NCBI GenBank assembly: GCA_016218905.1
Contig: JACRCS010000300.1
Coordinates: forward strand, 1 to 5,706
Source: Deltaproteobacteria bacterium
GTDB taxonomy: Bacteria; Desulfobacterota_C; Deferrisomatia; Deferrisomatales; JACRMM01
Direction: 5' to 3'
DNA length: 5,706 nt
Position 1 is the stretch's first letter; every line of letters starts with the position of its first letter. Below the pieces are notes generated by a model. That model was not told where the DNA came from. It did not search any database and saw only the letters and a list, made by a program, of their open reading frames with translations. Position numbers and translations under genes: made by a program. Shown in pieces: positions 5,529 through 5,706 of the stretch.

Positions 5529-5706
5529 ATGGCCCGACAACCGATAACGGCGATGGCGTACAAACGCGGTGAGGAGATGATGTTCGGCACGGCGGTGAAG
5601 CCGGTGACGACGAAGAGAGGGATCGTGATCGGGGGCGGGTACGTGCACCCGGAGGTGGTGCCGCATCCGAGGCCGGGCAGCGAGAAGACGAAGAAGACGC
5701 TCCTGC
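5529..5706 (+). CDS. mtaB: MtaB-like methanol:corrinoid methyltransferase, N-terminus only (cut by window end)
   Basis: Only the first 59 residues are present; full-length MtaB is about 460 residues. The N-terminus follows the pattern I recall for MtaB: a short lead, then MAY..(G/A)EEM.FG....PV....G..IG.GY..PEV...PRPG.EK.K..L, seen here as MAYKRGEEMMFG (9-20), IVIGGGYVHPEV (32-43) and HPRPGSEKTKKTL (46-58). MtaB is the zinc enzyme that transfers the methyl group of methanol to the corrinoid protein MtaC, in methanogens and in acetogens. The zinc ligands and barrel core lie beyond the window, so activity and substrate cannot be confirmed; a related methylated substrate is possible. The gene has an excellent ribosome binding site and sits downstream of a sigma-54 promoter. 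A corrinoid protein gene (mtaC-like) is expected after it. Confidence 0.75.
   Translation, partial: MARQPITAMAYKRGEEMMFGTAVKPVTTKRGIVIGGGYVHPEVVPHPRPGSEKTKKTLL

Overview
The window is GC-rich DNA (roughly 60-65% by eye) from a bacterium. A sigma-54-dependent activator, a textbook -24/-12 promoter and strong Shine-Dalgarno sequences all argue against an archaeon, although two of the proteins belong to families best known from methylotrophic methanogens. The phylum cannot be fixed from sequence alone. Desulfobacterota, Methylomirabilota or Rokubacteria-like lineages would fit the GC content and gene mix, but that is a guess. All genes lie on the + strand.

Layout: (1) 73-276, a small Cys-rich protein with two CxxC pairs, probably a zinc-ribbon-like protein, whose start is uncertain. 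(2) 327-2030, a RamA-type reductive activase of corrinoid proteins: an ASKHA ATPase with a C-terminal two-cluster ferredoxin domain. (3) 2051-2656, a 201-residue cysteine-containing protein that I do not recognise. (4) 2704-3687, a CobW/COG0523-family GTPase with the CxCC metal motif. (5) 3768-5207, a sigma-54 activator (receiver-like domain, AAA+, Fis-type HTH) whose best start is a GTG with a strong ribosome binding site. (6) 5208-5528, an intergenic control region with a sigma-54 promoter at 5295-5310 and a leader of about 208 nt. (7) 5529 to the window end, the N-terminus of an MtaB-like methanol:corrinoid methyltransferase, cut by the window edge.

Read together, this looks like a bacterial corrinoid-dependent methyl-transfer locus. 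MtaB would move a methyl group (methanol, or a related methylated substrate) onto a corrinoid protein, presumably encoded downstream outside the window. The RamA-like protein would rescue oxidised Co(II) corrinoid to Co(I). The CobW GTPase may supply a metal, possibly the zinc MtaB needs, or assist the cofactor. The activator sits directly upstream of the methyltransferase gene and very probably switches it on. A perfect inverted repeat (TGTCAC-N5-GTGACA) overlaps the activator's stop codon, and a partial second copy lies 32 bp (about three helical turns) upstream. They are about 120 and 150 bp upstream of the predicted transcription start, where enhancer sites for such activators usually sit.

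The least ordinary points are: enhancer-like repeats built into the 3' end of the activator gene and read there in different frames; an activator with a receiver lacking its switch lysine and with GAFTSA in place of GAFTGA; an unrecognised protein between the activase and the GTPase; and a hairpin at the predicted 5' end of the methyltransferase transcript.
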